Below the pieces are notes generated by a model, which worked only from the letters and a program-made list of their open reading frames with translations, did not search any database and had not been told where the DNA came from. This document shows positions 11,101 to 25,600 of a stretch of 64,000 nt of DNA, piece by piece. The position numbers were made by a program, and so were the translations under genes. Source of the DNA: Macrocystis pyrifera (taxonomy: Eukaryota > Sar > Phaeophyceae > Laminariales > Laminariaceae); NCBI GenBank assembly GCA_031763025.1, contig JASSKH010000040.1, positions 819,001-883,000 on the forward strand, in the 5' to 3' direction. How positions within the stretch are numbered: the first letter of the stretch is position 1; every line of letters begins with the position of its first letter.

Positions 11101-14100
11101 GTAAACAACCTCACCCTCCCACACCGCCACCCTTTGTCCCTCCCGCTCCCTTCCGGCCGCCGCCCCCGATGTTCCCCGCCGTAAAATGATCGCGACGGTA
11201 GCTTCCCCCCACCGACGAAGCGCCTCCTGCGCCCCTCGCAGCACAGCTTCCACCGCCGCTGTTACCGCTACCTCCGGCCGCAACGCCCCCCCCGCCACCA
11301 CCACCACCACCACCACTGCCACCGCCGCCACCCCCGCTGCCGCTGCCGCTACTGTTGAGGTTGGTGGTGGCGGCGGCGCTGGTGGTGTCGGCATTCCCGC
11401 CAGCGATGGTCTTTGACATGCGCTTCTCTTCTGGGGTGATGTCGGTCGAGTCGACCGCGGCTAGTGAAGGGAAGAGGGTCAGGAGCGCTAGTCGGCTGTA
11501 CGGCCTCCTGCTGAAGTTGGGCATAAAGGAGATAATTTCCCCACGAATTTATTCAGAGAACGAGGGACGGATTTGGGATACTTACATAAGACTAAACTGA
11601 ACTTCTGATAAGGTGGACATGTGATGTATGCGGTTCGTTATGAATAGCCTGAATGAAGGCACCTATCCTCGTGATTTTTTTTGCGGCCGGTAGACGGTTA
11701 CGTTGACTCCGTCGATGTTTCTGGCGCGAAAAAAACAAAAGTTTTCTCCAACAAAGTTTTCTACCCTTAAGCGGCGGCAGTCGCCGTGAAGAATGGTGGA
11801 TCTGTATCGTGTAGAGCTAAACATATCATCATACAGACAGAAATGAAACACGCCGTAGACCGTGCTACCATCCTTTCCTCTCTCACACACACCTAGTCAT
11901 AGGATTGCCGCAAACGCTGAGCTCCATCAAGTTAGGCAGCACGCCGAGACGGTCCAGCTCCGACGAGTCAGAGATGCGGTTTTGCGCGAGACTGAGGCTC
12001 ATCAGCGCCGGTGTCGATGCTGCAAGGCCCGGAGAGAGGGTTCTCAGGCCGTTGTACTCCAGGCGAAGCTTGCGGAGGTTGCTCAGACCGCTGAACAATG
12101 AAGAGGGGCCCAGCTGCCGTATTTTGTTGCCATCGAGGTTGACCTCAACGAGGGTTCGGCAGCGATTAAGCCCTCGCAGGTTCCCGATGTTGTTGCCCTG
12201 GGAAAAGTGACGCGTGGCGTTCTTTCAGATCATGTTTGCCGTTCGACAATGTGCAGTAGAAAAATAAAAATGTTTTTTTATCAAACAAAGCCGGTGATGA
12301 AAGCCGACAAGCGCGTGGGCGAGGGTCTTCGATACTCGCATATTAGGGGTCGTGCCAGAACCAGTTGGCATGTTTTCGCATTTCGAGCGATATTTTCCGT
12401 AAGAGTCGACAAACGAAATGTATTCACAATGATCTGTGCTAGGACCCTTGGGACGAATCGATTAATCACCACTCTGATTCGCGCACGCGTTAGGTTCAAA
12501 ACGAACGACCGCACTGCAACCACAGTAGCGCTGCTACCACGGCCTCTCTGCAGCAAAGTCCCAAGTATAGTAGTACTCCCTGTAAGGTGGCTGAATATAG
12601 GCCGCCGATCAGTTGCTAGCTGTAGCTACAATGGGTACTACAGTCACCTGGTAATTGCGTGCGGTAATTTTGCGGAGGAGTTCTGTGTCTTTGTGTCTGG
12701 CTGCCGCGTTTGCGGCTCGAATTGTGTTTTTGTTGTTGTAAAGAAATTTCCCAAGTTAGTTAGTTGGATTACTTCGCCCCCCGACTAACAGTTATAGCCA
12801 CCAAGCAGTCCAGCTAGGGCACTGACTGAGTAGTAGCTCAGTGGTTTAACCTAAACGTTTCCAACGAAAGAAGTCCGGGGTTTGAGTCCCGCCAGACGTG
12901 GTAGTATCGTTTTTTTTCGCCATGGGTAGAAAAAGGGAAATCAAGTGGGGAGAACCACTGTAAAAGAACACTCGACCAGAGAGTCGAAAGTGGAGTGAAC
13001 CACTCATGTAAAAGAACACACGACTGCGGACGGGGACAACATGAAGGACAAAGCAGGCGCTGATTAGGGGCCTGATCAACCCCGGAGGATGTTATCGACG
13101 GGAGGCTGTATCGAGCCAAAGGTACTTCATGTGTTCGAAATATGAAGGTTAAACCACTGAGCTACTCAGTCAGCGCTGACTGAGTAGCTCAGTGGTCCAC
13201 CCTTTATGTTTCGAACAAGCCCGCTGACTGAGTAGCTCAGTGGTCCACCCTTTATGTTTCGAACAAGCCTTACCCGAACAGACATCCTCATTGGTTGCAA
13301 TACTGCTTACAACGCCCTTCAGTTGTAGCGGGTGAGTTTTCTACTTCTGCAAACAAGAAATCGGGACGTTTACGGACGGCTGCGTCAACCCGGACCCTGT
13401 GTCATGTTGATACGAGTCTCCCGTCGCAATGTCACCGTGCCAGAACGGTGAACGATAGCACCGAGGGCCTACCATCGTATGATACTTGAATTGATTTTTT
13501 ATCAACCGCTTCATAATTATTGGAGCCTGTCGTTTAACGCAGGCTTAGACTATGGCGATGAGTTAGCGTGAGAACAACAATATCCGTTTGTTGGGGTATC
13601 ATGTCCTTCCGATTCTTCCTCGTACGACTGATCCTCTTTTCGGCTTTCCACCCCACGTGTGTGGATGGAGAGAGATTCGCTTCATTCTCGCAGTGAGCTG
13701 TGCTGCCGTAAGGGTTTGCACTTTTGAGGCCAAATTTTCTCGCTGACGGAGCCTCCCTCCCTCCCTCCCGCCCTCCTACCCTCCCTCCCCCAGGTCCCCA
13801 GCTGAGGAGTGGCCCCGTGTCTTTGGAAGCGATACTTCAGTGCCGTAGTTACCGTTTGGTCATGTGTTTCGTTAGGCATCTAATCTAGCCCATGGGAATG
13901 GTGTGTATCGGTCTTACCTCACAATTTCTCTAGTAATCGATTGCTTGCCTCAGGCAAGGAACTCCTTATGCGATTAACCTCATAAAACAAATGAGGTCGC
14001 TACCCCTGCTGCAGTACACGTCTACATAACAGCAGTAGTGCCGCGCTATATATATATATGTATATATATTGACCAGCGGAGCTCTCGGCGGGAAGCAGCC

Positions 14101-17100
14101 TCAAGGTGCGAAATACCTGCAAGTCCACCGCCAGAAGGTGAGGCATGCGCTCCAAGCTTAGAGCCGCGATGTCAGTTATCCGGTTGAACCCCAAATATAG
14201 TACCTGGTGATGATGGGGGTGACCCCAAAGGTCAGCGGGAAAAGGTGAGGCAGAAGAAGCAGATGGTTACAACATGTTTTTAATTTTGCATTTCCTACGT
14301 ACGTATGGTTTTTCTTTACCTTAATCGTCACTTTCTTTTTTTCCGAGTCGAGTGAAAAAGACGCATGCTACAAAAAGTAGGGGGGGGTGCATGCACCAAA
14401 ACAAAATCTGGGGGCCCTCCTTCCTCACGTGGGGCATCTCTCTGCTCCTCATGCAAAAAAAAACTGTTTTTTGTTTACAACAACCAGACGAAACGTGCAA
14501 CAGCCTGATGTGCAGTCGCTCCCATCATGGCCTCGGTATACGAACGAACAATGTTGTATAAACGCAAAAGGTCACTCCGACGATAAGGCGTGCCTTTTGG
14601 GGCATGCAACTCCCAAGTTCAGAAGCCCCCGTCAGTCTTAGTGACAGGTTTTGCGAAACGTGCTATACGGTAGCACACATCTTGCGTTCGATTCTATCGA
14701 ACATATGGCAGCGAAGATAGATCACTCCTACGCTGGGGAGGGGGGGGAGGGTACTCGATATCATGCATGGCCGTAGTCGTGTGACCACATAGACTGGCGC
14801 ATTCCTACAGTGCCAGGACGGAACACATCGGGTTTTCACCGAGGGGGGGGAAAGGAGCAAACGTTGGTTGATCCATGTCCCTCATTGTTGATTGGGAGCC
14901 GTGGGCAGGGGGGCGGGGGGGGGGGGGGTCTGGTGCCCCCCGAAGTTCATATGACCCTCACGATTAGACGAGAACGAGGACTCACTCACCTCCAACCGAA
15001 TAAAAGCGGAATCTTCGCCAGACACCGCAGAACTCGTGTCAGAGGGGTCTTTTTCGACCTGTCCCATCTGCGACCAAGCAGAAGCGACCGTAAGTCAAAG
15101 AGCACATTAAACTATATAGGACCGTACTCCCATTTAGAATCAATTCACTTGGGATTAGAACCAGGTATATGTTTACGTACGGTGCAGTAGTGTGAGACAT
15201 AAAAAAGCAGGTACGTAGCTGTCGAAACAATGAAGGATGTTTGGGGGGGGAGTTTAAGGAATCGTGCATAGGTTGGGTGTTCCTTTTTGGAGGGTGTTTC
15301 TTTCCCTTGTTTTTTTTCCCCCTGGGATGTTTTTAGGGGTGATCGACATTGAAAGCTTATGCTGCTGCACAGCCGTGGCGTCGGATGGCAAACGTAATAA
15401 ATTATCCATGTGTTCGAGATTTTTGCTACGGTGGAATCGGTGGAAGAATATGCTGTAAATGGGGAAAAGCAGTCGCAGGAGGAGCTCTGTGGGTGTTTGA
15501 AAGCCGAACGAGCTACGGCCTGCGCCCTGAAACGTGTTTTAACATCCACACTTTGACCTGCTATGTTTCATCCGCGACCAATTTTCCGTTTTGCTTCTAT
15601 TTTTTCCGAAAGTTGACGTCATGATACCGCTGCAGCTACACGGTCGAAGGGGTCTTTGGAGGGGTCGAGAACTATGATCGCACACATTGTGGGCTTGTCT
15701 CGATGGCCGACCTTCATCACGAAAAGGAAAAATCCGCTTTCATCGAACGGTGTGACTCTGCAGTCGTAGTAGCACTAAGCGGTGCTTGCTCATGGTGCAA
15801 AGACCGCACGAAGGGCCTACCGAAAAAAAAAAAAAAAAAACGCATGCAGCAAGAAGTATCACGGCGAAGAATGATTTCCGTAAAGATGGGAAAAAAAATG
15901 TGAGATTGTGTTTCTCCTATCACAACCAAACTGCCGTCGAAGTCACCCTGAGTACGAACGTAGTGACCGGTGGCCGCCGTCCGTCCGTCCGTCCGTCCGT
16001 CTGTCCGAGGTGTATACATGTATGTATATCATATATAGAGAGATATTTACAGACGAGATCGCGCGCCAGCATTTTTTCGTATGCAATAACTTCGCCGCAC
16101 TCGCTCTGTAGCGGTGATTTTTCCCGTGTGGTGATACCGGTGCCTTCACGCCTTCGCGTGCTACGGCGTATACATAGGGGCAGCGGCAACATTCACTGTA
16201 GCCCTTTTCGTCTGGAACGTATCTGACCAGTTGGAAGCCCGCTATGATGGAGGCAGCAGTTTTTGGATGAAATTAGTTCTGACTGGTCGGGCCTTTAGGA
16301 CTGCAGTCCCGTTATTGGGGGGGGCAGCCCGCTCAAATTGTATGTAGTGTGTCCCCGAAACGTGACTGCAGTCCTAAAAAGGGTGAACCCAATATCGATG
16401 GAATGCGGTTAGTGTTTTACGATATTGTTCATGGTTATACCTATTGTATATAGGCTGCATGGGATTGTTCATCGCCTACATATATTATCAAAGGTCAGTT
16501 TCTGGGGTGAGGTATAGAGAGCTTCTTAAGGCCAAGTAAAGAGCATGAGAAAAACGTAAAAGGTACACCCCTATCGTACCATGCGTCACCTGATGGAGGA
16601 TCCTCCCCTGAGGGCCTAGCTCCCCAATAAGGCACGCCTTAACGTTGGGTCGCCGTTTTTTTTGCTTCACAGTTGTATTACCGGTCTGATCGGAAATATG
16701 AGGTACACTCCGACTGCCACAATAGGTGCAAAAGTAGGTTATATTTCCGATCAGACTGATAGTTACATGCCTAGGCTGTGGGGTTGGTTGATTGGTACTT
16801 TCGCGTTTTCTCTCAAAAGTCAGTTTTTGGGTGAGTTTTGGAGCTCGTCAAGCGAAGTGAACAAGGAGCCTTTAAAAAATGGGGTGTGCTGAACCTCCAC
16901 AGCAGTGGCATGCGTCCCTTCCAGTGCTGGCTGCGGCGTAGTCGATGTTTTTTTAACGGCCAAGCCCCTACATTATCTCAATCGAGACTGCTGTATCTTG
17001 AACAGGACGCAATTTCCGCGGCGGGACTTATACACGGTAAGTCACGAGGGCCACCACAGTTTGAGGCTTGAAACCGCGCACCAACGTCGCATGCGCTTTC

Positions 17101-19589
17101 AACTTCCAAGAGAGCGTGAAAGCACGTTTAAAAAAATGCGCGTACTTATGTAAAAGCACAACCGCAAAAAAAAAATGCTCGAGCCGCTCCTTTTTGTGCG
17201 CAAGGCGAAAGAAATAATCAAAAGCAGTAAGTAGTGTCCCGAGCTCACGCAAGGCTTACCACAGAAATACGGAACGGTCGAGCAAGAATTTCTTATCACA
17301 CCGGGAGGGGGGCATTTACAGTATGTATACAGCAACAAGAAGCGAACACCTAATCCGAGCAAGCCTTAGACTGTTATTGCCGCGCCATATTTACTTACCC
17401 TTGAGCAAAAAGGCCTATGGTGTGCCTTTCGTATCCAGTACGATGACATGGCATTGCATTGTCTACTCTGTTTACTGCATATTTGCGTTGTGCACTCTGC
17501 TTGCTGAATAACAATGTAGAATATCTGTGTCGTACTTTTGTGACCACAGACCTAGTATCTCTCTAGGATTGAAGAATCAGCACGGACGCTGGGTGTGCCG
17601 GATGAATGTCGACGGGTAGAAATGTGAAGAACACACACATATACTTATTGTATACCTGGTAGTATTTAGCGCAGTGCTCGCCGCTGAGCACTTTTTGTTT
17701 ACTCTAATTGTCGTGAGATCCCTCCAAAACGAAAGTGAGCCTAATGTTCTTATTGGGGGACTGTTTCATTTTCGTGGAACTGTACAGTATTGGACCTCTC
17801 CGGCGTGAATACAATCGAGAGCACCACGGGGAAGACGGCGCAATAATTCCGAGAAAAACATGTCAGTCAACCTTACGAAGTGCACCCTACATTGTACTCG
17901 AGCAGTCGAATAAAGACAGAACGGGAATAAAAACACCATCTCGGTCTCACCGACTCTATTCTGTTGTAACTGAGCCTGAGCACGCCAAGCGAGCGCAGAC
18001 CACCAAGCGCGGCAAAATTCACGAGCAAGTTGTGGTCAAGATTAAGCTCTTGCAGGGAATGGAAAGGAAACGTGGGCAGAACCTGGGGAGGAAATGGAGG
18101 GCGAGGGGGGAGGGGGGAAGGGGGAAGGGGGAAGGGCGTCATCGCGTGCAATGACTTCTTAGCGCAAGCATGGAGCATCTACAGAGGCTGGGATAGGAGG
18201 ACCCAAGGGGATCGAACATCACACAAAACTGAAAAAAAAAAGGGTTATCAAGCATCGCTACCACTAGCTCACCACGCGGCCGTCCCCTAGAAACTCCATT
18301 CCCACCCGAACAGTTCATTTATTTCTTGTTGAAAACTTTTCACCTCCACGGATCGCCACTTGCTCTTGCTTAAATCGAGGTACTTGAGGGTCTCCACCTT
18401 GTTTGCGTCGTACTTGTTCCGGATCACCTCCGCCGTCAACTGCTCCAACGGGGCGTGCGGGCGCAGGGAGAACGTGGGAGGCGGCGGGGTGGTGGTGGTG
18501 GTGGGGGGGGTGGTTGCCTTGTTTAATGCTTTGAATTGGTGCCTCGACTTACGCTATGTGCATGGACGAAGGCACGTGGGGTGGCGATGATCGTGCACCT
18601 TGGGAGAAAGTTTACGTTGCTTTAGCTTTTTCCGGCGGGCTGGTGAAAAATAACCATCCTTGCACCTTTCCAAATACATGTCGTGTGCCAATCTAACCCG
18701 TCGCTCCCGTTGAAACAGCAGAACCAGCTGCTGCTGCCGCTGCTGCGGCTGCTGCTGCTGCTACCTAGGGCGCGTGAGCACGTTGACCCGACCGACCTGA
18801 TCCACGCGAGGGGTGGGTGCGGTGGAGACGGCCACCTGGGGGAATCGCCTCTTCCGGGTAGTGTGGTTGGGCCAGTACGCACGCGTTTCTCGAGCATGGG
18901 GAGGTAGTGTAATACCCACTGACAGGATACATACTACCGTAGGGGGGGGGAGAGGTGGGGACGGGGAACACTACATTTTTTTCCTCTCCCATTCGACGGA
19001 AGCTCTCGAGCGCCGCAACTCTTACCCTTCGCGCTCCCTAAAGCTATTTGTTCAGCGAGCTCACGTTAGTTGACCCTTTGAAATTGTGATATGTAACGCC
19101 ACTGTAATAGACGGTTGTCCGGGCATACTGCCTGCAAACGACATATACTGCTTGTTGTGATGGGGTACTGAAAAACATATTTATCCCGACAGTTCGTACT
19201 GTTTTGTAAAAGTTGTGCACGTATTGCGTACGATGATGCAGTACGTGAGAGGCGTTCTGCGATAGAGGTTCACCCGAAAAATTCTGAGGCTCCTAACTTG
19301 AGGGGCTCCACACCTCACCCGAAAACTGACTTCAGCAAAAATCAAATTGCATCCCGATGAATAATCCCATCGCCAAAGTATAAAATTGCGTCATTTTTCG
19401 AAACGAGGTTGACAAATCCGACGAATTTTTGGGTTAAGGAGCCCCGTCATTCAGAAAATATTGTAGCGGAAATGTGCTACCTCTATCGTAGAACGCGTCG
19501 TAGACTGTTGAACAAAAACAATAGTCCGGGCAATCCCTAGTGCCTGACAAAAATGCGTGTATTGCCTACTACGATACAGTAGACAGTAC

Positions 19590-19622
<33 letters not shown>

Positions 19623-19623
19623 G

Positions 19624-19657
<34 letters not shown>

Positions 19658-22600
19658 GGACAGTAGACAGTGGACAATAAGGGTGTTTAACGTACAAAAG
19701 TCTGGAGATAGGCAAATAGGGCGCAACAGCGTACGCACACCTTGCCGATGAATTTAAACTTAGCCTCAGCCTTCTCTGTTCCTCCGACCCCAACGCCGTC
19801 CAAAACCTGGCAGAAGACATCACATCAATAATGCTGTCAGTGCGTTATATAATCGGACGCGAGTCAACGAGGGAAGAAAAGGCTGGAGTCTTCTCACGAT
19901 AAAGTGCAAGGCGCGAACCGTAGTGGGGAGGGGCGGGGAGAGCCTGACATGTGATCCACTCCGAATATGCGCTACGACTATTAATAAGAGGGAGATACAA
20001 AAAGAAGGGCGGAGATAACAAATGGGATGGGAAAAAAAGTGACGAGAAAAAAAAAAAGAAAAACACAAACCGCGGTTTTGGTGCACGCGAGAAAAAGGGT
20101 CAACAAAGAAGGTCGTCACCATATGTACAGTAGCAGTGGCGCTTCAGCACCGACACGGTAGAGAAAACGCACAAAAGCAATGAAGCACGTGTGAAGTTGT
20201 GTGTACAGAGATGCAGCGATGGCTGGTGAGATGCACTAGCTAAGGTGATCTACGGGAAGAAGAGGGAGTATACAGAGTGGGCGCTACCACCCCGGCCAAG
20301 TCCTCCAGAGAAAATTCTCGACGAAAACGACTTGGATTCTCACGCACACAGCGCAGAACGGCGCAGCACGGCGCAGTCTAGGAGAAACGGCGCACCGTTG
20401 TTTATTTGCTGGTGACAGCTAATGGCACAAAAGGGGGGTGGGGTATAGTGTCAGAGGCGTGAGATACTCCACCCTCGTTGACACCGGTTTATACCCAGGG
20501 GTATTCACGGGTAAGGGTGACTCGACCCGACCTGTGAGAAATCGAAAAGCTCTTGGTCCGACCCGACCAGACCCGACCAGACCCGACCCGAACCGAACCG
20601 AACCGAACCGAACCCAACCAAACCCAACCGAACCAAACCCAACCGAACCGAACCGAACCCAACCGAACCGAACCCAACCGAACCCAACCGAACCCAACCG
20701 AACCCAACCGAACCGAACCGAACCCAACCGAACCGAACCCAACCGAACCCAACCAAACCCAACCGAACCGAACCGAACCGAACCAAACCGAATCGAACCC
20801 AACCCAACCGAACCCAACCGAACCGAGCCGAACCGAACCCAACCGAACCCAACCGAACCGAATCCAACCGAACCCAACCCAACCCAACCCAACCCAACCG
20901 AAACGAACCGAAACGAACCGAAACGAACCGAACCGAACCGTGAAATTGAAAAGTTTCTGATCCGACCCGCAGGTCGGGTCGGGTCATGACCCTTATTGTA
21001 TCTACGTTAATTGTCGATGGTTATCAATACCAGGTATCTGTATGTATGCATAGGCCTGCACTGTGCCGTGTTTCCTTCAGCGCATGACGAGCGATCGATG
21101 TTGAAGGTCATGCTGCCTGCACTTCGTCGGATGGCAAAAAAAAACGATTGAAAATAAAAATCTTATTTACAGCAGAAACACGACCGAGCAGCCCGAACGA
21201 GGCGGTAGGGCCCCACACACCTTAAGTGTCGAGATCTTGAAAAGTACCAGCAGCCTAAAGTGCTGCGACGAGCACATGGGATTTCCCGATGTGTCTAGGA
21301 TTATCAGCCGCGATAGAGACTTCAACCGGTCCAACTCCGGGGAGGGGGGGGCGAGGGGGGCGGGACGGCGGCAACGACAGAGACATCAATTTTTAATTTC
21401 AGGAGTGGGATATGCCACGTGACATTTATACTACCGTAGTCTGAGCGTCAACCGTCGTAATGTTCGCTTTTTGAAAAAAATCAAAAGGCACGTCAGCTGT
21501 GAGATACAACAAAATGTCGAAACTCATCTTTGCGAAGCTGCGTGTAACGCTTGCAATTCCGCGTGCTACTTACGGGGTGGCCTGTTTCTTAGTCGTGGAT
21601 GGGCGTGGCGGCAGTCAGCGAGCGCCTTCAAGACGCGAATGAACCGAAAAAGGAACGCAGGGTGTCTTCGTGGATTACAGCATCGTACACAAGAATGCAG
21701 GAATACCACAGCCCAAACTTCTGATGGATGGATCCCCGAAAAACAGCTCCGCCGCTCATCCGACGGATGTACCCGGAACAAGCGACCAATTATTGCTCTA
21801 TTTCTCTTCACGTCAAACAGACAACGCCGCGACTACCACAACGTACGGGGCATGGATTTTGTTTTTACTATCACGACAACAAAATGTAGACCGAGGCTAC
21901 AGCTGGCTCACCGTGAAGACTGGGCTGTGTATCCGAAGAATACGTTGTGCGAGGGTCGAGTTTAGACCACGCCTAATAATAAAGAGGAACCCAACAACGC
22001 ATACAAGTTGACGACAGTTGCGAATATCTTGCTCGCGCGAGTTTCTGGATATACAGCTGTTACACGTATACCCTATTCATTCCGTGGAACAGGTTTGGTC
22101 TCGCAGGGTCGGAATGTTGCTATCAATAATAACAGCCTCCCTGAGGCGGTGTCCAATCGAGAAAGAGGAGACCGCGAGTGCTTTCCAAATACACGCCGAG
22201 CCCTTGCGGAGTGCTACCAGGCCACCACAGCGTACATACCTCGGACGGGGCGGTGATGTCGTTGTTGCCACAGTAGAGCTCCATCAGACTCGCTAACTTG
22301 GTCAAGCCGCGCAGACTTTTCACACGTTCCAAAGTCGTTGTAAGGCAGTCGGACACGCATGCAGGTGGTGTGTAGATTGGTTGGACATTGAAGTAGGCTT
22401 GTACGACAGGAAAGTGATTGCAGACGGAGCGCCCGGAGTCAGTGCGATGCATACGAACCAGTAGGTAACGAGCCTCACAAACCATAGAGATCCAATCCAG
22501 CAAAAGCTATCCAAACCATATTGTCCGGAACGATATGTACGATAGTGCGCACCTTTTCTTCTACGTCTGCTTTCTGTCTGCCGCATCTCGCCCGCTTCTT

Positions 22601-25600
22601 TATACACTTCGACCTACCGTAGTTGAGTTTTTCTATATATGATACTTCGTTGTGGCGAGTGCTGGGTGCTGCTCGAACGCTTGTCGCCAGATCTTTTTTT
22701 TTTATCATATTTGACGTGATCATAGTGGTGACAGGAGCAATGGACATCGCCCAGGTCCATTGGAGACAGCCAACGCTGAGAGAAGCCACGACACTAAAAA
22801 AAAAGGCAGAATAACTATTAATACGAATACAGACACAATCATTGTGTCTAAGTCACGCGAGGCGCAGTGAAAGCACATACTATACATATGTCTGAAGTTC
22901 TGGCATTCTGCCAGGGTGTTCTTTCCCATGACTGCTGTCACTGGGCCCAAGCAGATGCGCGGTAAGTGAGGGTGCTTTGAAACCCAAGCGCTGCCAGCTG
23001 ACGAGGCCGTAGCACTCAACTGACGGACTACCCAATACACCTATTGAACCACCCGATACACCTACTGAACTACCCAATACACCTACTTAACTCCCTCATA
23101 CACCTACTGAACTATCCAACACACCTACTTTACTACCCAATATATTTGCTATTTCGTTTGTGTGATGCATCTGTTTTCCTCATATGTATAAATGTATATG
23201 TGCCGGTCATGGGGCTCCGAGTTCCGAGTGAATTTTTTTCCCCGCGTAAGTTATAGGGTGTGATACGCGTCGAGTTTCTTGAGCCAACCGTCTCAGAAGC
23301 GAACTGACGTAGCATGCGTCGACTTGTGCTTATCGAATCACAGACAGCAATTCCCAATCGTTTTTTGCAAAAGGCCTATGTTCGTGCTGCCATGCACAAC
23401 CTTTTGGGGCTCTAGGTATAACCTGAAGCCCTGTACCTTACGAAATATCTCTGATTTCTCACTTGTGCAGCAGGTTGCTCTCGAGGGACAGCTGGCTCAA
23501 CCCGGTAAGCCCGCAGAGGGGGTGGAGGTCGGAGATCTGGTTATAGCCTAGGTCGAGCTTCACGAGACGCCGCAAACCCATGAGTCCCCTGAGTCCGGCG
23601 GTCGTTAGCTCGTTTCCTTCAAGATTCAGTTCCTGTTTTGTTTTTCCAAACAAAAAGTTGTCAGTACGTGGCGGGCGTTTCGAGGGCGTGCAGGCAATCG
23701 ATGGAGCTCACTGTATGTACGTGCCCAGAGGCAGGGGCTACAACGGCGTGAACGCTTGAGGTTGTCGATGTATTGTGGACAAGCAAGCGAACACACTTGA
23801 CCGAGGCGATATCGTGGCGAGGTTGGGGTGGCCAGGGGGAGGGGGGGGCGGTAGAGGCTGCTCGCGCCCATAACTGTAGCTCTTTATAGAACGTCTCACC
23901 AAGACTTTAGGCGTGACTTCGACCCATTGGCTGGCATAATCGAGAATCATATGTGCAAGCTGCCTATTTGAAAGCATGGTTGCATTATTTACTCAACTTT
24001 TATGGTTCAACTGAGGTGTGGTAACCCTTACAAGGGGGGACGAAGCGTGAGCAGTAAGCCCCTCACCCCTCCCTCCCCCCCCAATACAATTTTCGTTTAG
24101 TCGCGCCACGAATTCACTGCTCTAACCCCATTCACCCCTGCCAAAAACAAACGGCTTGCCGGTTGGTCAGCGTGAAAAAAGCGCGCTGCTGTTACCCGGT
24201 ACAAGCCGGCTCCACACGCTCGAAAGCAGAGGAATATGGTCGCCCACGACGCGTGCTCCGGCGGGGGTAGCTCCTGAATTTTCTGAGAAACTTCTGAGAC
24301 TCCTTACTTGAGGAGCTCTCTATCTGAGTATACCCCCCTAAAGCTGACAAAACAAAAATCAAGATGACCAATTCCTGGCTCAAATATGCATACAACGAAA
24401 CTATATAGTAAAAATGCGAATGCCGTTCCCAGTAGCATTGGGCAGTTTCTTCAGATATTAGGAACCGCGTCAGTAAGAAACGTCTTCGCCAAAAAGTGCT
24501 ACTCGTACTTCTGTCGTAGCACGGGTTCCACCTTACGTATGCGTGGGGTTAGAAACACCGGCAAGAGCCGTGCGCTACGGGCTACGGTGGGTATTGCGGT
24601 TTCACCTTCGTTTATAATAGGCCAATCACTGCTTCAACCATTTTGCAACTGGAAAACTACTACTCAACCCACATTATCCTCGGAATCCGACGCCGTATTG
24701 TCGCAATTTTTCTTCACATTATTCGATATATATCGTGTGGCGTCGGAGGACAAATGAACATCTTCTACGTGCTGCAGCATAAATTCATTAGTCTCACACT
24801 TAGTACCTACTGATATAAAATAAAACAAACACATGGTAGTGATTCCTTTACTGACCACACGTATTAATAGTACATGTACCATGATTGTAGACATATGTAT
24901 TATATACCAGGTAATATATATACCTGCTAGCTAGGGCTGTGACTTAGCTGAACTTTAGCCGAATGACTGACTTTAGTTGACTAGTCAGCTAGCGCTATTT
25001 CGGGTTAGGTATTTTGCTTCATTTTACATAACACAACGTATCATAAAATAAGCGCCAACGGCCTTCGGCACTGCCATCGGCACCGACACCGTCGATGGCG
25101 ATGGGCTATGATGCGCTATATATAAGGTGCAGTCGACCTCTCAGCTCTCTCTCTCCCTCTCTCAGCGAGCAGTCTGGAGGGGAAATTCGCACCCCGTACG
25201 AAGCAAATAAACGTTGCATACACAAGGAAATCCAAAACATTGGATAGCTGGCATCGCCGCTACTCGCTATAATACCTGGTATCCGGTATCTATTAATCTA
25301 GCCAACTAACAATACCTAGCTGGCGACTTATTGCCATCCAACCCACAGCTCTACTATTGTCCCATGCGATTTGCATCAAACTGAGCTTGCGTTTGTTCTG
25401 TACAAATTTATATGTTTTTCGGTGGGGTTGTAGAGGTCATCGTGTGAAGAGGAACCCCATAAATATTGTAGTAGGTGCTATACTGACGTATACCTCTACC
25501 GTCCAAGTACGCGTCGCAAGCCGATCTCAGACCGAAACGCACCTCGAGACAGGCGCACGACCGCAGAGGCGCCGTATCGTGCAACTCATTCCCGGACAGG

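Noticed and set aside
20419-20989. Several 130-180-residue open frames on both strands (NPTEPNRT-like and GWVRFGSV-like)
   Set aside because: They are the unavoidable translations of the AACCG/AACCC satellite; no start context, no domain, and frames open on both strands at once.
23027-23150. Possible CRISPR-like array
   Set aside because: The 20-bp units are directly tandem and degenerate with no unique spacers; a minisatellite in a eukaryotic intron.
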